Below, one piece after another: positions 15,992 through 16,007 of a stretch of 16,007 nt of DNA; position 1 is the first letter of the stretch; every line of letters begins with the position of its first letter. The stretch spans positions 1 to 16,007 of the forward strand of contig CAZMOG010000044.1 in the NCBI GenBank assembly GCA_964567845.1. The letters run 5' to 3'. The position numbers were made by a program, and so were the translations under genes. The notes beneath the pieces are model-generated. The model was not told where the DNA came from. It worked only from the letters and a program-made list of their open reading frames with translations, and searched no databases. Origin of the DNA: RGIG9079 sp964567845 (GTDB taxonomy: Bacteria; Bacteroidota; Bacteroidia; Bacteroidales; Marinifilaceae).

Positions 15992-16007
15992 CTTTTGTTT
16001 GTCATTT

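Overview
The window looks like chromosomal DNA from a Bacteroidales (Bacteroidota) bacterium; I cannot name the genus. Three things point there. The promoter boxes fit the Bacteroidetes pattern (about -33 TTTG/TTG, 19 bases, then -7 TAnnTTTG). Starts are AT-rich and lack strong Shine-Dalgarno sites. The protein families are typical of the group: ATP-type PEP carboxykinase, an MG2/carboxypeptidase-regulatory surface protein, an OmpA-like/TPR lipoprotein and a DUF4369-type lipoprotein. The standard genetic code fits every gene.

Layout. (1) 1-1807: pckA on the + strand, with its own promoter and a strong terminator. (2) 1808-4903: a visibly AT-richer segment with two damaged + strand genes. The first is a short unrecognised ORF whose 5' end carries an apparent frameshift and an in-frame stop. 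The second is a large exported MG2-type protein split by a frameshift exactly at a (TA)7 tract. Its 3' end runs 26 bp into the end of valS. (3) 10553-4878, - strand: a compact run of five genes, M23 peptidase, MerR-like regulator, Nif3-like protein, C4 zinc-ribbon coiled-coil protein and valS. Gaps are small and one junction is a 4-base overlap. One clear promoter lies in front. (4) 10654-13287, + strand: alaS, divergent from the M23 operon. (5) 13353-15923, + strand: two lipoprotein genes, each with a recognisable promoter and followed by a terminator.

Most of the window is housekeeping: gluconeogenesis, aminoacylation by two synthetases, and cell-envelope maintenance. The accessory part is the 1.8-4.9 kb segment. 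The best candidate for something unusual is the TA-repeat frameshift in the MG2-like gene. It could be an on/off switch, a fresh pseudogenising mutation or a sequence error, and the sequence alone cannot decide. I saw no CRISPR array, tRNA, rRNA, insertion sequence, integrase or phage gene. No gene-free stretch exceeds about 150 bases.
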